Source: Limnobacter humi
Lineage (GTDB): Bacteria > Pseudomonadota > Gammaproteobacteria > Burkholderiales > Burkholderiaceae_B
Reading direction: 5' to 3'
Length of the DNA stretch: 64,000 nt
Assembly (NCBI RefSeq): GCF_024518835.1
Contig: NZ_JANIGO010000003.1
Coordinates: 1 to 64,000, forward strand
Below the pieces are notes generated by a model. That model saw only the letters and a program-made list of their open reading frames with translations. It searched no databases and had not been told where the DNA came from. Shown here piece by piece: positions 15,720 to 23,898 of the stretch. Numbering within the stretch: the stretch's first letter is position 1; each line of letters opens with the position of its first letter. Position numbers and translations under genes: made by a program.

Positions 15720-17800
15720 GCCGATCGAGCAGTCGACTCAAGGGTCGCTTTGTGCATGCGCCAAACCAGCACGGCAAACACCGCAGACAGCACAAACCCG
15801 ATTTCATCGGTGGCGGGCACCGCGGCTATCAGCAAAAATGCAGCGGCTGTTGACAACAGGCGCATCCAGACCGGCAAGCGCACCCCGAGGTAACCAATCA
15901 CTGACACGCCCCACAAGGCAATCGCCAACACCGACTTGAACACCATGTAAGCCACACCGGGCAGGTATTGGTGCCAGTCACCCTTGACTTGCAGCATCAG
16001 TGCCGGGTCATAGACGGCCATGTAAGGAATCACGAAACCAGCCGCTGCAATCTTGACAGCCTCGATCGAAATATTCAGGCCGCGTTCTTTGGCAATCGGG
16101 GCTGCTGCAAAGCAGGCCAAGGCCACCGGCGGCGTCAGGTCGGCCAAAATACCGAAATAAAACACAAACATGTGACTGATGATGAGCGGCACACCCAACT
16201 GCTCCAATGCAGGACCGGCAATGCTGGAGGTGATGATGTAATTGGGAATCGTTGGGATGCCCATGCCAAGAATGATGCAAGTCACCATGGTCAAGACCAG
16301 CGACAAAATCAGGCTGTTTTGACCCACGCTGACCACATACTGACCAAAGGTATTGGCAGCGCCGGTCAACGTGACCGTGCCGATGATGACACCCACGATG
16401 GCGCAGGCCACGCCCACCGGCAGTGCCGACTTGGCACCCTCGGCAAGGCTGTCCCGACAGGCCAACACCGTTTCACGCCCGCCCTGACTAAAGGCATTGA
16501 TGCCGATGAGAATTGCAATGGCCGCCGCCACAATGCCAGTTCCGAATTTCAGAAAGGCGGCACACACCACGCCCAGCCCAATCCAGAACAACACGCGTAT
16601 GGCCAAGGAGGGCAGTCCGATGGCAATCGATGCGCCCAAAATCAGCACCACCGTGAATGCCAAACCCACCGTCCCGGCAAACAACGGTGTGTAACCGCCC
16701 ACCAGCAACCAGACCAATGCGGCCAATGGAATGATGAGGAACCATTGCGTTTTGATGGCCAACCAGGCCGATGGCAGCTCGGATTTTTTCAGGCCCACCA
16801 AGCCGTGCTTGCCGGCCTCCAGGTGCACCATCCAGAATGCGCCAAAGTAATACAAAATGGCCGGGATGATGGCTGCTTGCACAATCTCGGCATACTCAAC
16901 GCCCAGCGTTTCTGCCATGATGAAAGCCACCGCGCCCATCACTGGGGGCATGAGTTGCCCACCCATGGAGGCTGTGGCCTCCACCCCCCCGGCAAACGCT
17001 GCACGGTATCCAAACCGCTTCATCAACGGAATGGTGAACTGCCCGGTGGTCACCACATTGGCCACCCCGGATCCCGAGATGGTGCCCATGAGCGCCGACG
17101 ACACCACAGCAACCTTGGCAGCCCCACCCTGCGCATGGCCGACCAGGCCCAGCGCCACGTCAGTGAAGAGCTTGATCATCCCGGCCTTTTCAAGAAAAGA
17201 ACCAAAGAGGATGAACAAAAAAATGTACGAGGAAGACACATAGGTTGGCACGCCATAAATACCCTCGGTGCCGTAGGCCATGTGCTCAACCACTTGGGCG
17301 AAGTCATAACCCCGGTGGTTCAGCGGGTCAGGCAAGTACTGGCCAAACAGGCAATAGGCGAGAAAGAAACCGCAAATCACAGGCAAGGCCGGGCCCATCA
17401 GCACCCATGTGGCCACAAAGATCGTGCCCATGGCCACCACACCAACCACGACGTCCAGTTGGCTTGCGTCGCCCGCCCTGAGCAGCAGGTCTTTGTATTC
17501 CCACCATTGGTAAACGGCCACACCCACAGCCGCCAGGGCCAGTAACCAGGCCACCGCCTTCCAAACAGGCCCCTTGCCCATGGCCACCAACGGGTAGGTG
17601 AGTAACAAGAGAAAACCCACATGGCAAGCCCGCACCACCTGGCTGGGCAAGTCCAGCCAGTGTGCTGCCGTGGCAATTTGAAATAGGGAAAAGGCCACCG
17701 CAATCCAAAACAGCAACCGCCCCTCTGCCGTGGCGGGAAAGGCCTCGGCAGTGGGGTCGTGAAAACCAGAGGATGGGGACGCCTGAGCATGTTCACGCAT
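15716..17800 (-). CDS. TRAP transporter permease, fused 4TM-12TM type
   Basis: The 694-residue protein is almost wholly hydrophobic, with about 17 helices: a small-subunit-like N-terminal part and a DctM-like part. GSGVANVVTTGQFTIPLMKRFGYRAAFAGGVEATASMGGQLMPP-like sequence near the middle (residues about 245-290) is characteristic of the fused TAXI-family permeases. It is an inner-membrane symporter for organic acids, driven by ion gradients. It follows the TAXI binding-protein gene by 42 bp and is coupled to DUF1850. The substrate is not predictable. Confidence 0.92.
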   Translation of the reverse strand: MREHAQASPSSGFHDPTAEAFPATAEGRLLFWIAVAFSLFQIATAAHWLDLPSQVVRACHVGFLLLLTYPLVAMGKGPVWKAVAWLLALAAVGVAVYQWWEYKDLLLRAGDASQLDVVVGVVAMGTIFVATWVLMGPALPVICGFFLAYCLFGQYLPDPLNHRGYDFAQVVEHMAYGTEGIYGVPTYVSSSYIFLFILFGSFLEKAGMIKLFTDVALGLVGHAQGGAAKVAVVSSALMGTISGSGVANVVTTGQFTIPLMKRFGYRAAFAGGVEATASMGGQLMPPVMGAVAFIMAETLGVEYAEIVQAAIIPAILYYFGAFWMVHLEAGKHGLVGLKKSELPSAWLAIKTQWFLIIPLAALVWLLVGGYTPLFAGTVGLAFTVVLILGASIAIGLPSLAIRVLFWIGLGVVCAAFLKFGTGIVAAAIAILIGINAFSQGGRETVLACRDSLAEGAKSALPVGVACAIVGVIIGTVTLTGAANTFGQYVVSVGQNSLILSLVLTMVTCIILGMGIPTIPNYIITSSIAGPALEQLGVPLIISHMFVFYFGILADLTPPVALACFAAAPIAKERGLNISIEAVKIAAAGFVIPYMAVYDPALMLQVKGDWHQYLPGVAYMVFKSVLAIALWGVSVIGYLGVRLPVWMRLLSTAAAFLLIAAVPATDEIGFVLSAVFAVLVWRMHKATLESTARSA

Positions 17801-17842
17801 GGTGTGTTGACACTGAAAAAATGGATGAAGAAGACAAGGCGC

Positions 17843-18802
17843 TTATTTCAACAAACCTTTTTCGCGATAGAACTTGGCTGCGCCCGGGTGCAATGGCACC
17901 GGCATGCCTTGGAGGGCATTTTCCAGTTTCATGGCCTCGGCCGCCTTGTGGGCCGTGCGCAGGGCTGGCAGGTTATCCCACAACAGTTTGGTCATTTGGT
18001 AAGCCGTTTCATCGGATACATCAGCCCGGGTGACCAGGAAATTCACGATGGCCGCGGTGGGCACGTCTTTGTCCTGGCCTTTGTAGGTGTTGGCCGGAAT
18101 GGTGGCGGCGATGTACGGTGCCCCTACTTTGGCCACAATGTCAGCGGGCACTGCAACCATGTTGACATCCATGGAGGTCGACAAGTCTTTCAAGGAGGCA
18201 ACACCCAAACCAGCGGATTGCAAGGTTGCATCAATTTGACGGTTCTTCATCAATTCAACCGATTCGGCATAGGGCAGGTATTCGGTTTTGGACAAATCTT
18301 TGTAGCCCATGCCCGCTGCTTCAAAAATGGCGCGTGCGTTAATTTCGGTTCCAGACTTTGGTGCACCCACAGAAACACTCTTGCCCTTCAGGTCTTTCAA
18401 GGATTGTATGCCTGACGATTTGGCAGCGACGATTTGAACGTAGTTGGGGTACACCGCCGCAATGCCGCGCAATTTCTTCAATGGTTTTTTGAAACCAGCT
18501 TCCTCATCGCCTTCCCAGGCCAACTTCACCGAATCACCCAATGAGAATGCCAACTCACCCTTGCCCTGCTCCAGCAGGTTGAGGTTTTCAACAGAAGCCT
18601 TGGTGGCTTGCACCTGGGTGCGTGCACCGGGAATGTGGTCACCATAGACCTTGGCCAGTGTCACGCCCAGCGGGTAATAAATACCGGTGGTGCCGCCGGT
18701 GAGAATGTTGATGAATTCCGCCGACTTTGCCGGCATGGACACCAGCATCAGACTCGACAGTGCGCTGGCCAGCAGGACCTTCTTCGTGTGGTTGAACATC
18801 AT
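17843..18802 (-). CDS. TAXI-family TRAP solute-binding protein
   Basis: The 319-residue protein starts at one of two adjacent ATGs (18802 or 18799) preceded by AAGGAGG. A signal peptide ends at MPAKSA, and ILTGGTTGIYYPLGVTLAKVY is the TAXI-family signature. It binds the substrate in the periplasm and delivers it to the fused permease encoded next. Related proteins have been linked to glutamate, dicarboxylates or other organic acids, so the ligand is left open. It is the first gene of the three-gene transporter operon. Confidence 0.93.
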   Translation of the reverse strand: MMFNHTKKVLLASALSSLMLVSMPAKSAEFINILTGGTTGIYYPLGVTLAKVYGDHIPGARTQVQATKASVENLNLLEQGKGELAFSLGDSVKLAWEGDEEAGFKKPLKKLRGIAAVYPNYVQIVAAKSSGIQSLKDLKGKSVSVGAPKSGTEINARAIFEAAGMGYKDLSKTEYLPYAESVELMKNRQIDATLQSAGLGVASLKDLSTSMDVNMVAVPADIVAKVGAPYIAATIPANTYKGQDKDVPTAAIVNFLVTRADVSDETAYQMTKLLWDNLPALRTAHKAAEAMKLENALQGMPVPLHPGAAKFYREKGLLK

Positions 18803-18965
18803 CCTTCGCCTCCTTGGGTGTTGTTGATTGAATTCTTGTCGGAAGACTATGGACTGAAGATCCAAGGATGCGCAAGGATGCAAACCCGGATTTTGGCGCA
18901 ACTACGGGAAATTACGAATGGGGGTATTGGGGTCTGGATGGAGGGGGCACCGGTTGAATATCGCT

Positions 18966-19268
18966 TCAACCACCGCCCCGCAAGGTGTACAACTCAAATG
19001 TTTTGACAAACTTCGCCCGGGCTTGCGCAGTCACATCCCCCGTGAATTGAAGCAGCACTTCCAGCCGCTTCATGCGCACCAGGGCAATCACCCGGTCTGG
19101 CAAGGGTGTCCAAGCCACACGGCCCAAGCCGCCCTCGAGCAGAAAATCCTGGGTTGATGCACCCACCAATCCGCGTGGCACAACACTGGCAATCATGTCG
19201 AGCCAACGCAGCAACTCACGCTCGGTACAACTCATGTCGAGCGTGGTGGCCGTTTGAAAATCAGGCAT
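18966..19268 (-). CDS. Small protein of unknown function at the end of the AOR operon
   Basis: The reading frame encodes about 100 residues (MPDFQTATTLDMSCTERELL onward) and overlaps the end of the MoaD-like gene by a few bases. It therefore belongs to the AOR operon. The sequence suggests a compact alpha/beta protein (RVIALVRMKRLEVLLQFTG) and ends in Arg-Gly-Gly-Gly. I do not recognise a family. Possible roles are cofactor or assembly help for the tungsten enzyme, judged only from position. Confidence 0.6.
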   Translation of the reverse strand: MPDFQTATTLDMSCTERELLRWLDMIASVVPRGLVGASTQDFLLEGGLGRVAWTPLPDRVIALVRMKRLEVLLQFTGDVTAQARAKFVKTFELYTLRGGG

Positions 19269-19273
19269 GCTGT

Positions 19274-19525
19274 TCAACCGCCCGCAATGGGTGGCCAAAT
19301 GGCCAGCACATCATCATCGGTGAGCACTTTGGATACGCGATCGGCCGGATCCACATACACACCGTTGACCAACACCAGGTGGGTCAACTTTTCCGGCAGG
19401 TGAAACTGGTCGATGAGTTGCTGAACAGTACTGCCCTCGGTGACCTGCAGGCGAACCGCGTTGTCCACGCGGCTCTCCGGCAAGTAATCGGTCAGTGTTG
19501 CAAAGAGTTTGAAGGTAATTTCCAT
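19274..19525 (-). CDS. MoaD/ThiS-like sulfur carrier protein of the AOR operon
   Basis: The 83-residue protein starts MEITFKLFATLTDYLP and ends in the diglycine (WPPIAGG) needed for adenylation and thiocarboxylation in MoaD/ThiS proteins. In molybdopterin synthesis such proteins donate sulfur to the pterin dithiolene. Dedicated copies accompany aldehyde oxidoreductase genes in other bacteria, presumably for the tungsten bis-pterin cofactor. It overlaps the end of the flavoprotein gene by 34 bp, so it is translated from the same message. Confidence 0.85.
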   Translation of the reverse strand: MEITFKLFATLTDYLPESRVDNAVRLQVTEGSTVQQLIDQFHLPEKLTHLVLVNGVYVDPADRVSKVLTDDDVLAIWPPIAGG

Positions 19526-20787
19526 GTGCTCTGGGATTGTGCGCAAGCCAGGTAGGCTTCCATCAGTCGGGTCGGATCCTTGAGCAAATGGTCTTTCCAT
19601 TCGCCCAACCGGATTTTGCCCTGAATCAGACCCCGCATGACACCCACGTGGTCAGTCAGGCCCAAACTCGTGGCCCCGATCAGCACATCATCCTTGAACT
19701 CCAGCCGCAGGTAGGTAAAACCGCCGGTGTTTTTCAACTCCACACTTTCACCACCCTCGGCCCCCCACCATTGCCCGAAGCTCGCAGCAATCAGGCCCAA
19801 CGTGTCGAGCACGTTCATGGCCAAGCTACCCAAGGTTTTGGTTCTCAGGCCCATCATGTTCTGCGCTGCAATGCGCGCATCGTCTGCGGCAGCGGGCTGA
19901 ATCATGTTGACCGTTTTTTGGCCGGTCGAAAAATCACGAACCTGGGCCACATCACCAGCAGCGTAAACATCCGGAACATTGGTTTGCATGTGGTCATCCA
20001 CCAGCAAACCCTGGTCTACTTCCAGACCAGACCCTTCCAAAAAATCCAGGTTGGGTTTGACACCGGTTGCCGAAATGATGAGATCGCATTCCAGTGTTTC
20101 ACCATTGGACAAACGTGCACGCAGCGGAGTGCCTTCTTCAATGGCCTCCACTTTGGTCGAACAGTACACATTCACGCCCTTGTGAATGCACCAGTCACGA
20201 ATCATGGAACCAGCACCTTCCGTCATCATGCGGGGCACCATGCGGTTACCCATCTCGACCACGGTCAGCTTGACGCCGCGCAAGGCCAAGGCCTCCATGA
20301 TGATGCAGCCAATAAAGCCGGCACCCATCTGCAACACGCGTGACCCGGGCTTGGCCAGCTCAATAATTTCACGCGCGTTTTCCAGGGTCCAGCACGGGTG
20401 AACCCCTGGCAGGTTCACACCGGGAATCGGCGGAGAAATGGGGCGGGCACCCGTGGCAATCAGCAGCTTGTCGTAAGGCAACAGTTGACCGTTGTCCAGG
20501 TGCACCACCTTGTTGGCCGTGTCCAACTTCTTGGCAAAGGCCCGCACCTCTTCAATGTTCTGCTTCTTGAAGTGGTCCGGGTCTTTGCGCAAATAGGTGC
20601 CACTTTCATCCACCCGGCCGATCAGCAGGTAGGGAATGGCCATGCGGGAATAGGGAGGCTCAGGCTCTGCGCCCACCATCACGATGGAATCGTGAGGCCG
20701 CTGCTTGCGGATTTGCTCGGCAGCGACCACACCCGCAGGCCCGTTACCCAAGATAACGTGCCGCGTTGTGTTGGAACGATTGGTCAT
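19492..20787 (-). CDS. aorC: FAD/NAD(P)-dependent oxidoreductase subunit of AOR
   Basis: The 431-residue protein has an N-terminal FAD motif (ILGNGPAGVVAAEQI, near residue 12), a central NAD motif (VLQMGAGFIGCIIMEAL) and the late FAD motif VYAAGDVAQV. This is the pyridine-nucleotide-disulfide-oxidoreductase fold. In the three-subunit AORs known from Aromatoleum the flavoprotein links the tungsten subunit and a polyferredoxin to NAD+. Here it follows the large-subunit gene with a 4-bp overlap. The symbol is given by analogy of gene order. Confidence 0.85.
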   Translation of the reverse strand: MTNRSNTTRHVILGNGPAGVVAAEQIRKQRPHDSIVMVGAEPEPPYSRMAIPYLLIGRVDESGTYLRKDPDHFKKQNIEEVRAFAKKLDTANKVVHLDNGQLLPYDKLLIATGARPISPPIPGVNLPGVHPCWTLENAREIIELAKPGSRVLQMGAGFIGCIIMEALALRGVKLTVVEMGNRMVPRMMTEGAGSMIRDWCIHKGVNVYCSTKVEAIEEGTPLRARLSNGETLECDLIISATGVKPNLDFLEGSGLEVDQGLLVDDHMQTNVPDVYAAGDVAQVRDFSTGQKTVNMIQPAAADDARIAAQNMMGLRTKTLGSLAMNVLDTLGLIAASFGQWWGAEGGESVELKNTGGFTYLRLEFKDDVLIGATSLGLTDHVGVMRGLIQGKIRLGEWKDHLLKDPTRLMEAYLACAQSQSTWKLPSNSLQH

Positions 20788-22631
20788 AGCCCCAGACGCT
20801 CCAGTGTGGCTTTGGTTGGACGGCCTTCACTGTCCCAGCCACGCAGTTCGTAATACTCCGGCAGCATCTTGTCGATGCCGTTGACCAAACCTTTGGCTGG
20901 GCCCACTTTGGCGGCGTCTTTTTTCAAGCGCGCTGGCAAATCATCGTCGGCTTTGGTGAAGCCCGCAGCCAGGTTGAATTGGCGCTCCAGGTTCCAAATC
21001 CGCTCACCCATGGTTTCCAGGTTGGGCATGTCGAATTCTTCACCACAGGCTGCCGCCACCTGCGGCTGAACATCGGCCAGAGTCCAGGCAAAACTGGTGA
21101 ACACGCAAATACCGGCCGAGTCAAAAATCGCGGTGGCATCCTGGAAAGCTTTCACCAATCCGGGCTTACCGTCGGTGGTCAATGGGTCGGTCTTGACAGG
21201 AATACCCAGCACTTCCGAGGCGACCGTGTACGAGCGCAAGTGGCAAGCACCCCGGTTGGACGTGGCATAGGTCAAACCCATGCCCTGAATGCCGCGAGAA
21301 TCGTAGGCCGGGAATTCCTGACCCTTCACGCTCATGGACAGCTCGGGGTGGCCGTACTTGGTACACAAGCGCTTGGAGCCTTGGCCCACTTCCTTGCCGA
21401 AGCCTTCGCCATTGCAAGTCCATTCGGCCAACTTGGTCAACGCTTCGGACGAACCAAACGGTGCCTTCACGCCAATTTGCTGCTCGGTCAGCACACCCAT
21501 CTCGTACAGTTCCATCACCGCAGACACGGTGGCACCAAATGAAATGGGGTCAATGCCATGTTCATTGCACAGGAAGTTGACGTAGGTCAGTGCTTCCAGA
21601 TCGTTCACGCCATTGGACGAGCCCAGGGCCCAGGCGGCTTCATATTCCAGACCACCGGATGCCCCCCAGTACTGTGGCTTGTTTTCCACGGTGTAATGGG
21701 TTTCGTCGATTTTGGAAATGCGACCACAGGCAATGGTGCAGCCAAAACAGGCCTGGTTGGTCACCAGGTTGGCCTTGCCGTCCGTGGGGCGCTTCTCATG
21801 CATTTTTTCGCCGGAAATGTCCTTGGCACCATCAAACTGCACCTCGCGGTGGTTGTTGGTGGGCATGGCACCCATTTCGTTGATCACGTTCATCAGCACC
21901 TGGGTGCCATAGGTGGGCAAGCCCTGACCTGTTACCGCGTTTTCAGCCAGAATTTTTTTCTTCTCGAAGGTCACCTTCATGAACTCTTTTGGGTTGGCGA
22001 TATTGCCCACACCCTTGGTGCCACGCACAGCAATGGCTTTCAGGTTCTTGGAGCCCATCACAGCACCCACACCTGAACGCCCGGCTGCACGGTGCAGGTC
22101 GTTCACAATCGCCGCGTACAACACCTGGTTTTCACCGGCGCGGCCAATCGATGTCACGCGGATCAGCGGGTCTTGGTGTTTGGTCTTGATGGCGGGTTCA
22201 GTTTCCCAAACACTTTTGCCCCACAGGTCCGACGCATCCAGAAGGGTCGCCTTTTCGTTCTCGATGAACAGGTAGACTGGCTTGGCAGCCTTGCCTTCCA
22301 GAATAACCATGTCCCAGCCAGCGTTTTTCAACTCGGCACCCCAGTAACCGCCGGAGTTGGAACACGCAATGGCGCCTGTCAACGGGCCTTTGGTGATCAC
22401 GGAATAACGACCGCCGGTCGACGCCATCGTGCCAGTCAATGGGCCTGTGGCAAACATCAGTTTGTTGTCAATCGACAGTGGATCCACCTTGGCGTCCACT
22501 TCTTCCACAAAATATTTGGTGGCCAGGCCGCGTTGACCCAGATAGGTCTTGGCCCAGTCCATGCGCAGATCTTCGGTTTTGCAGGTGCCTTCGGTCAGGT
22601 TCACGCGCAATACTTTTTTGGTCCATGCCAT
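20784..22631 (-). CDS. aorB: Tungsten-type aldehyde:ferredoxin oxidoreductase, large subunit
   Basis: The 615-residue protein starts MAWTKKVLRVNLTEGTCKTE, with GGGAGA upstream. It has the AOR N-terminal domain (GPLTGTMASTGGRYSV; RAAGRSGVGAVMGSKNLKAI) and the cluster ligands C295-x2-C298-x3-C302 plus a late Cys in DSAGICVF, which hold the [4Fe-4S] cluster beside the tungsten bis-pterin. AOR oxidises a wide range of aldehydes to acids and can run in reverse. Neighbours are the polyferredoxin (upstream) and FAD subunit plus MoaD-like carrier (downstream). A sigma-54 promoter ahead of the operon ties it to alcohol oxidation. Confidence 0.95.
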   Translation of the reverse strand: MAWTKKVLRVNLTEGTCKTEDLRMDWAKTYLGQRGLATKYFVEEVDAKVDPLSIDNKLMFATGPLTGTMASTGGRYSVITKGPLTGAIACSNSGGYWGAELKNAGWDMVILEGKAAKPVYLFIENEKATLLDASDLWGKSVWETEPAIKTKHQDPLIRVTSIGRAGENQVLYAAIVNDLHRAAGRSGVGAVMGSKNLKAIAVRGTKGVGNIANPKEFMKVTFEKKKILAENAVTGQGLPTYGTQVLMNVINEMGAMPTNNHREVQFDGAKDISGEKMHEKRPTDGKANLVTNQACFGCTIACGRISKIDETHYTVENKPQYWGASGGLEYEAAWALGSSNGVNDLEALTYVNFLCNEHGIDPISFGATVSAVMELYEMGVLTEQQIGVKAPFGSSEALTKLAEWTCNGEGFGKEVGQGSKRLCTKYGHPELSMSVKGQEFPAYDSRGIQGMGLTYATSNRGACHLRSYTVASEVLGIPVKTDPLTTDGKPGLVKAFQDATAIFDSAGICVFTSFAWTLADVQPQVAAACGEEFDMPNLETMGERIWNLERQFNLAAGFTKADDDLPARLKKDAAKVGPAKGLVNGIDKMLPEYYELRGWDSEGRPTKATLERLGL

Positions 22632-22657
22632 GTCAAATTCTCCCTTCGCTTTCTTGC

Positions 22658-23131
22658 TTATGCGTGTGTCTGGTTGCCGAGCTTGTCGGCCCACTGCTTC
22701 ATTTTGTCCAAGCCGGTCCAGTTGGAGTCCACAAACGTGATGGCACCCGTCGGGCAGGCCTCTGCGCAGGCAGGGTCACCACCGCACAGGTCACACTTCT
22801 GAACCTTGCCGGTTTCCTGAACATAGTTAACGGTTCCGAATGGGCAAGCGATGGTGCACACCTTGCAACCCACGCAAACGGACTCGCTGACCACTTTCAC
22901 ACCGTTGGTTTTGTCCAGCGTAATCGCTTCAACAGGGCAGGCATGCAGACACCAAGCCTCATCACATTGCGTGCAGGTGTAGGGCACTTTCTTGCCAGTG
23001 TGGTGAAAGTCGAAAACCTTGATTCGCGACAAAGAGGTGTTGAAGACCTGGTAGTTCTCGTAGCTACAGGCCATTTCACACTGCAGGCAACCTGTGCACT
23101 TGTCAGGCGTGATGTGAAGAGACTTTTGCAT
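22658..23131 (-). CDS. aorA: Polyferredoxin subunit of AOR (four [4Fe-4S] motifs)
   Basis: The 157-residue protein carries four cysteine clusters: CTGCLQCEMAC, CTQCDEAWCLHACP, CVGCKVCTIACP and CDLCGGDPACAEACP, enough for four [4Fe-4S] centres. This is the electron-wire subunit of multimeric AORs, passing electrons from the tungsten subunit to the FAD/NAD subunit. The ATG at 23131 is preceded by GAGGAA. It is the first gene of the operon, 75 bp downstream of a -24/-12 promoter. Confidence 0.93.
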   Translation of the reverse strand: MQKSLHITPDKCTGCLQCEMACSYENYQVFNTSLSRIKVFDFHHTGKKVPYTCTQCDEAWCLHACPVEAITLDKTNGVKVVSESVCVGCKVCTIACPFGTVNYVQETGKVQKCDLCGGDPACAEACPTGAITFVDSNWTGLDKMKQWADKLGNQTHA

Positions 23132-23205
23132 CCCGTGTTCCTCGCTTTGATTTGTTGGATTTGTTCTGGGCTTGCGGGTTTGTGACCCACATTCAAAGAC
23201 TGTTA

Positions 23206-23220
23206 TGCAATAACCCTGCC
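23206..23220 (-). promoter_or_regulatory. Sigma-54 promoter of the AOR operon
   Basis: On the minus strand TGGCAGGGTTATTGC (23220 down to 23206) fits TGGCAYG-N4-TTGC, with GG and GC exactly 10 bp apart and A following the TTGC. It lies 75 bp upstream of the polyferredoxin start. Confidence 0.8.
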
Positions 23221-23300
23221 AACCAAAGCAGGGTGTACAAGGGTCATTCGGCAACAGATTTCCGAGTTTTTGAAAACCACTCTCATTCAGACTGAACACC

Positions 23301-23326
23301 TGTTGCTTTTTGAAACAGGTGTTTCA
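23301..23326. promoter_or_regulatory. Activator site upstream of the AOR promoter
   Basis: TGTTGCTTTTTGAAACA (23301-23317) matches 13 of 17 positions of the site upstream of the alcohol dehydrogenase. It overlaps the perfect palindrome TGAAACAGGTGTTTCA (23311-23326). Its centre is about 90 bp from the -24 element, a usual enhancer distance. Confidence 0.65.
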
Positions 23327-23385
23327 TTGCGTTGCGATTTCATGGCCGCCATGCAGGACCAGCAGGTCGTGCCGTTTTAATTGCC

Positions 23386-23642
23386 CCCCTAGCAACACCG
23401 GTGGCCCGGTCCGAACGCCTCCCGAAAAGTAAAGGTTGCCCCGCGCATGTCGAACCGTCCCGAGAACTCGCCACTGCGTGGCTCAAACATCCCGGTCCGT
23501 GTGTTCGAATGCTGAGCGGGTCAAACCGATCGGGGAGCTGAATGTTCGGCGCCGGGCTCACCGGTGTTGCTGGGATCCATGTGTATGCGGCGATGCGCGG
23601 TTCACCTCCCCTGCAGCGACAATCAGGACAATCTGCAAAACC
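23386..23642 (-). repeat. Dispersed repeat, copy B (inverted relative to copy A)
   Basis: This is the reverse-complement counterpart of 757-1010, with the same ordered landmarks (for example GGTTTTGCAGATTGTCCTGA read on the minus strand, and CATGTCGAACCGTCCCGAGA on the plus strand). Homology stops sharply near 23642. It has one copy of the right-end motif where copy A has a tandem array. Neither copy encodes a convincing protein. Confidence 0.8.
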
Positions 23643-23898
23643 GTGCCAAGCAGGCGCGGTGGGCACAGCCTTTAGGCTGGCCCAGAGGTCGATTCCCGAC
23701 CGTCTCTTTTGGAGGGTCGACCTCAGCGAATGCGAGGTCCAGGTTTTGAACAACAGATTGGCCGTCGCAAAGGGGTGTGACCGCGCAGTGGCGCTAGAAA
23801 TAACGCATCCAACGGGTGTGAACGCGCAGTGCCTGATCTTGGCGGTCACTGGGGGAAAGACCGTCACACAGCGGCACCCCTCAAAATACCAACAACAA
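23643..23898. other. Non-coding stretch between repeat copy B and the binding-protein gene
   Basis: No convincing gene is seen. It holds a hairpin with 8-bp arms, GAGGTCGA (23685-23692) and TCGACCTC (23717-23724). It also holds two near-identical 18-mers, GGGTGTGACCGCGCAGTG (23773) and GGGTGTGAACGCGCAGTG (23814), spaced 41 bp apart. No function can be assigned. Confidence 0.5.

Noticed and set aside
15968-17545. 525-codon open frame opposite the TRAP permease
   Set aside because: It is antisense to a certain membrane-protein gene; its His/Gln/Arg-rich composition is what the complement of hydrophobic codons gives. The same reasoning removes the long frames at 1335-2072, 2148-2780, 43407-44741 and 46790-47728.
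18966-19268. Ubiquitin-like protein, because the product ends in Arg-Gly-Gly-Gly
   Set aside because: No ubiquitin-like beta-grasp pattern is evident, and the neighbouring MoaD-like protein already supplies that role.
23685-23724. tRNA remnant, from a T-loop-like GGTCGATTCCCGACC
   Set aside because: No acceptor, D or anticodon stem can be drawn around it; the palindromic arms explain the sequence.
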